From assembly GCF_030816295.1 (NCBI RefSeq), contig NZ_JAUSXV010000001.1, positions 1,736,001 to 1,800,000 of the forward strand: a stretch of 64,000 bases of DNA, given 5' to 3'. Positions 61,435-64,000 of the stretch are shown in pieces. Each line of letters opens with the position of its first letter. Positions within the stretch are counted from its first letter, which is position 1. A model generated the notes under the pieces. That model saw nothing but the letters and a program-made list of their open reading frames with translations. It was not told where the DNA came from and made no database searches. The stretch comes from Microbacterium natoriense. GTDB taxonomy: Bacteria; Actinomycetota; Actinomycetes; Actinomycetales; Microbacteriaceae. Both the position numbers and the translations under genes were made by a program.

Positions 61435-62942
61435 CGTTCGCTCCAGGAGACCTCGGCGCTGCGGTGGAAGGCGATGCCCTCAGCATTCCACAGGGGAGCG
61501 AGAGTGCCCAGACGCGAGCGGAACGACTCCCAGGTGCGCGCAGGGCTCTCCCGCGGCGACCACCCGATCTCGGCGTGCGCAGCGGCGCGCGGGAAGACCA
61601 GTTGCTCGACATCGGAGTAGTTCGGGGTCGTCTCGCTCCACAGCGGGGTCTCGATTCCGAGGATCGCCGCGGCGGGCACGTCGAGGACGGCGGTCGGGTC
61701 CCATTCGTATGCGGTCCGCACATCGATGATCCCGGCCCAGTCGAGGCCGAGGGGGAAGTCGGGCGCGTACTTCATGTCGAGATAGGCGGCGTCGGACGGC
61801 GACATGATCAGTGCGCCGCCACGATCGACGAAGCGGGCGGCCTCATCGGCATGCGTGCCCTGCGGCGAGATCGAGCCCCAGTACTGTCCGACGGTTCCCT
61901 GGGCGATGTTCTCGGCGGAGCCCATCTCGTGCCAGGCGACGGGTGTCTTGCCCGCTTCGACGACGATCGCGGTCGCTCGCGACGCGAACAGATCGAAGTC
62001 CGCCTGGGGTGTGCCGAGCGATTCGTCTCCGCCGACATGGATGTACGGTCCGGGAGTCATCTCCGCGAGCTCTCGTACGACGTCGCGCACGAAGTCGTAG
62101 GTGCGCTCCTCGTGGATGCGGACGCTGGAGTGGCCGACGCCCCACCCCGTGTACGTCTCGCCAGCGACGGGCAGCGGCTGCCCGAGGCGTGCGGAGTCGG
62201 CGATCAGGTCGTCGTTGAGCACCGGCGCCTCCACGAGCTCGGGATAGGCGACGCCGATCGCGTGCGTGTGACCGGGCAGGTCGATCTCGGGGATCACGAT
62301 CATGTGGCGCGATGCCGCGTAGGCGACGATCTCGCGGTAGTCGTCCTTCGAATAGAAGCCGCCGGGGTCGCCGTCGGCGGATGTCGACGACGACAGTTCG
62401 GTGAGTCGGGGCCAGGAATCGATATGGATGCGCCATCCCTGGTCGTCGCTGAGGTGCAGATGCAGGTGGTTGAACTTGAGGGCGCTCGTGCTGTCGATGA
62501 ACCGCTTCACATCGTCGACCCCGAAGAAATGGCGGGCCACGTCGAGCATCACGCCGCGGCGGGGGAACCGTGGAGCGTCCGTGATCTGCACGCGGAGGAA
62601 TCCCCAGGTGCCGTCCTCGTCTTCGCGCAGCAGCTGCAGGAGCGTCTGCACGCCATAGAAAAGCCCTGCCTCGTCGGCGCCGACGATCTCGGCGGAGTCG
62701 GCGATCGCGAGGGAGTATCCCTCGGGCGAGCCGTTCGCCGGATCGATGCGAAGGGTGATCTCCGCCGGGCCGTCGGTGGACGGCAGGCGGATGCCGCTGC
62801 GCCGCTCGACCGCATCGATCAACTGCGTGGTTGCGTCTGCCGGCCCGGTGACACGGAGGGCCCGGGTGACCGGCATCCGTCCTTCCCCTGCGGTCGCGGA
62901 CACGGGTGCCGGCACGAGCGGCAGGGGATGGGGAAAGACCAT
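61431..62942 (-). CDS. Beta-N-acetylhexosaminidase, GH20
   Basis: A 503-residue GH20 enzyme that removes terminal beta-GlcNAc from chitin oligomers, glycans or muropeptides by substrate-assisted catalysis. Motifs: FPRRGVMLDVARHFFGVDDV, FNHLHLHLSDDQGWRIHID, and the catalytic pair in GPYIHVGGDESLG (Asp-Glu). An N-terminal GH20b domain (about 25-115) precedes the barrel. No signal peptide is visible, so it acts inside the cell or is exported unconventionally. ATG at 62942 is preferred over TTG at 62948 because a TAGGTT box is exactly 6 nt upstream. nagA follows with a 4-nt overlap. Confidence 0.94.
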   Translation of the reverse strand: MVFPHPLPLVPAPVSATAGEGRMPVTRALRVTGPADATTQLIDAVERRSGIRLPSTDGPAEITLRIDPANGSPEGYSLAIADSAEIVGADEAGLFYGVQTLLQLLREDEDGTWGFLRVQITDAPRFPRRGVMLDVARHFFGVDDVKRFIDSTSALKFNHLHLHLSDDQGWRIHIDSWPRLTELSSSTSADGDPGGFYSKDDYREIVAYAASRHMIVIPEIDLPGHTHAIGVAYPELVEAPVLNDDLIADSARLGQPLPVAGETYTGWGVGHSSVRIHEERTYDFVRDVVRELAEMTPGPYIHVGGDESLGTPQADFDLFASRATAIVVEAGKTPVAWHEMGSAENIAQGTVGQYWGSISPQGTHADEAARFVDRGGALIMSPSDAAYLDMKYAPDFPLGLDWAGIIDVRTAYEWDPTAVLDVPAAAILGIETPLWSETTPNYSDVEQLVFPRAAAHAEIGWSPRESPARTWESFRSRLGTLAPLWNAEGIAFHRSAEVSWSER

Positions 62943-62948
62943 GAACAA

Positions 62949-62954
62949 AACCTA
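62949..62954 (-). promoter_or_regulatory. -10 box (TAGGTT) of the GH20-nagA operon, leaderless type
   Basis: TAGGTT on the minus strand is followed by 6 nt (TTGTTC) and the ATG at 62942. The spacer forms TTTTGTTC, which equals one half of the ROK operator at 52707, but no second half is present. Confidence 0.5.
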
Positions 62955-63019
62955 TCGTGCGGGTGTACGGCCTGAACAGGGCGGATGTCATCCAGGGCGC
63001 TTCGCGCTGCAGCATCCGC

Positions 63020-63025
63020 TATGCT
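63020..63025 (+). promoter_or_regulatory. Candidate -10 box (TATGCT) of glyA
   Basis: TATGCT places a transcription start near 63032, just at the beginning of the riboswitch. Confidence 0.55.
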
Positions 63026-63030
63026 CGTAA

Positions 63031-63105
63031 CCGTCGCGACTGGCGTCTGGGTGGACTACCACCGGGGAGCGACTGACCACGGAATTCGACCGCGCGCCTG
63101 GGCCG
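63031..63105 (+). ncRNA. ZTP riboswitch (pfl motif) upstream of glyA
   Basis: The segment contains the conserved pfl pieces in order: GCGACTGGCG, a GTGGACTACCACC hairpin, GGGGAGCG, and after a variable linker CCGCGCGCCTGGGC near 63090-63103. These form the pseudoknot that binds ZTP/ZMP, signals of 10-formyl-THF shortage. It lies between the -10 box and the glyA start at 63151, as in many actinomycetes, and would raise glyA expression when folate one-carbon units run low. Confidence 0.88.
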
Positions 63106-63150
63106 ATGGAAGCACCCCCTTTCGAATCCGTTGTCAGAGGAGCACGTCAC

Positions 63151-64000
63151 ATGACCGACCGTTACTTCAACGCCCCGCTCGCCGAAGTCGATCCGGAGAT
63201 CGCTCAGGTCCTCGACCGCGAACTCAAGCGCCAGCAGACGTTCCTCGAGATGATCGCATCCGAGAACTTCGTGCCCGTCTCCGTGCTGCAGTCGCAGGGC
63301 TCTGTGCTCACGAACAAGTACGCCGAGGGCTACCCCGGCCGCCGCTACTACGGCGGCTGCGAAGAGGTCGACGTCGCTGAGGAGCTCGCGATCCAGCGCG
63401 CGAAGGATCTCTTCGGCGCCGAGTTCGCCAACGTCCAGCCGCATTCGGGCGCCTCCGCGAACGCCGCAGTGCTGCATGCGATCGCCCGCCCCGGCGACAC
63501 GCTGCTCGGCCTCTCGCTCGACCAGGGCGGTCACCTCACGCACGGCATGAAGATCAACTTCTCGGGCCGTCTCTACGACATCGTCGCCTATGGCGTGAAC
63601 CCCGAGACCTCGACCATCGACATGGATGAGGTCCGCCGTCTCGCGATCGAGCACAAGCCGAAGGTCATCATCGCCGGCTGGTCGGCCTACCCTCGCACGC
63701 TCGACTTCGCCGCCTTCCGTGCGATCGCCGACGAGGTCGGTGCGCTCCTGTGGGTCGACATGGCGCACTTCGCCGGTCTGGTCGCCGCGGGGCTGCACCC
63801 GAACCCGGTGCCGCACGCGCACGTGGTCTCCTCGACCGTGCACAAGACGATCGGCGGCCCGCGCTCGGGCTTCATCCTCACCAACGACGCCGACATCGCG
63901 AAGAAGATCAACTCCGCGGTCTTCCCCGGCCAGCAGGGCGGGCCGCTCATGCACGTGATCGCGGCGAAGGCGACCGCGTTCAAGCTCGCGGGCACCCCCG
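63151..64000 (+). CDS. glyA: Serine hydroxymethyltransferase, N-terminal part (runs off the window)
   Basis: The first 283 codons of the PLP enzyme that interconverts serine plus THF with glycine plus 5,10-methylene-THF, the main source of one-carbon units. Motifs: [40 protein letters not shown], and the PLP-binding lysine in [15 protein letters not shown] (Lys232). AGAGGAG lies 8 nt before the ATG at 63151. A ZTP riboswitch precedes it. The remaining roughly 140 residues lie beyond the window. Confidence 0.97.
   Translation, partial: MTDRYFNAPLAEVDPEIAQVLDRELKRQQTFLEMIASENFVPVSVLQSQGSVLTNKYAEGYPGRRYYGGCEEVDVAEELAIQRAKDLFGAEFANVQPHSGASANAAVLHAIARPGDTLLGLSLDQGGHLTHGMKINFSGRLYDIVAYGVNPETSTIDMDEVRRLAIEHKPKVIIAGWSAYPRTLDFAAFRAIADEVGALLWVDMAHFAGLVAAGLHPNPVPHAHVVSSTVHKTIGGPRSGFILTNDADIAKKINSAVFPGQQGGPLMHVIAAKATAFKLAGTP

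Noticed and set aside
62949..62990. A full ROK operator before the GH20-nagA operon
   Set aside because: Only one half (TTTTGTTC) is present and no inverted half is found at the expected spacing.

Overview
This window is chromosomal DNA from a high-GC actinomycete, most likely a Microbacterium or close relative in Microbacteriaceae. The evidence is the strong G/C third-position bias, frequent GTG starts, the frequent GGATGC/GCATCC word, and characteristic neighbourhoods (DUF3817 then guaA; DUF6350-purN-purH; monomeric isocitrate dehydrogenase; a YciI plus ECF42 sigma pair; LigD polymerase facing an ATP-dependent ligase). Genes are densely packed and mostly housekeeping. I see no insertion sequence, prophage, tRNA, rRNA or CRISPR array.

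Layout. 1-3.4 kb: end of a sugar kinase, a mannose-6-phosphate isomerase-like cupin, DUF3817 and guaA. 3.4-11.5 kb: a TPM-domain membrane protein, an AlkD-like repair protein, a YciI/ECF42 pair with a candidate ECF42 promoter, small membrane and stress proteins, a GDPD and a hemerythrin. 11.5-19.6 kb: pcrA, SseB, LigD polymerase, DNA ligase, an FAD oxidoreductase and an unknown Cys-tailed protein. 19.6-25.7 kb: acyl-CoA dehydrogenase, TetR, sucCD and an NCS2 purine permease. 25.8-30.4 kb: DUF6350, purN, purH and a lone methyltransferase. 30.5-32.5 kb: an alkylation-damage operon (Ada-AlkA fusion plus Ogt). 32.6-36.5 kb: a 22-codon leader ORF, then a heterodimeric ABC exporter. 37.6-44.1 kb: an alpha-xylosidase, its sugar ABC importer and a LacI regulator. 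44.4-49.3 kb: GNAT, monomeric icd, a YkuD L,D-transpeptidase and RidA. 49.4-63 kb: amino-sugar/peptidoglycan salvage genes in two blocks. The first holds a D-aminoacylase::GH20 fusion, a ROK regulator, a ROK kinase and nagB; the second holds nagA and a second GH20. They flank a NUDIX/FAD-oxidase/YrdB operon and a membrane-tethered sigma factor. 63.0 kb to the end: a ZTP riboswitch and the start of glyA.

Functional links. The purine and one-carbon genes connect: PurN and PurH use 10-formyl-THF, the ZTP riboswitch before glyA senses the shortage signal made upstream of PurH, GuaA makes GMP and the NCS2 permease brings in bases. The amino-sugar genes form a complete route from GlcNAc oligomers to fructose-6-phosphate. 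A palindrome is shared by the promoters of the ROK regulator and the deacylase-GH20 fusion, and another by sucC and icd.

Patterns across the window. (1) Fifteen genes have a TANNNT -10 box 6-9 nt before the start codon, eleven of them at exactly 6 nt, which points to leaderless transcripts. (2) GGATGC/GCATCC is over-represented in a hand count and forms the stems of two terminators. (3) Three intergenic elements with unrelated sequences share one architecture: 19-21 bp units in tandem facing inverted copies.
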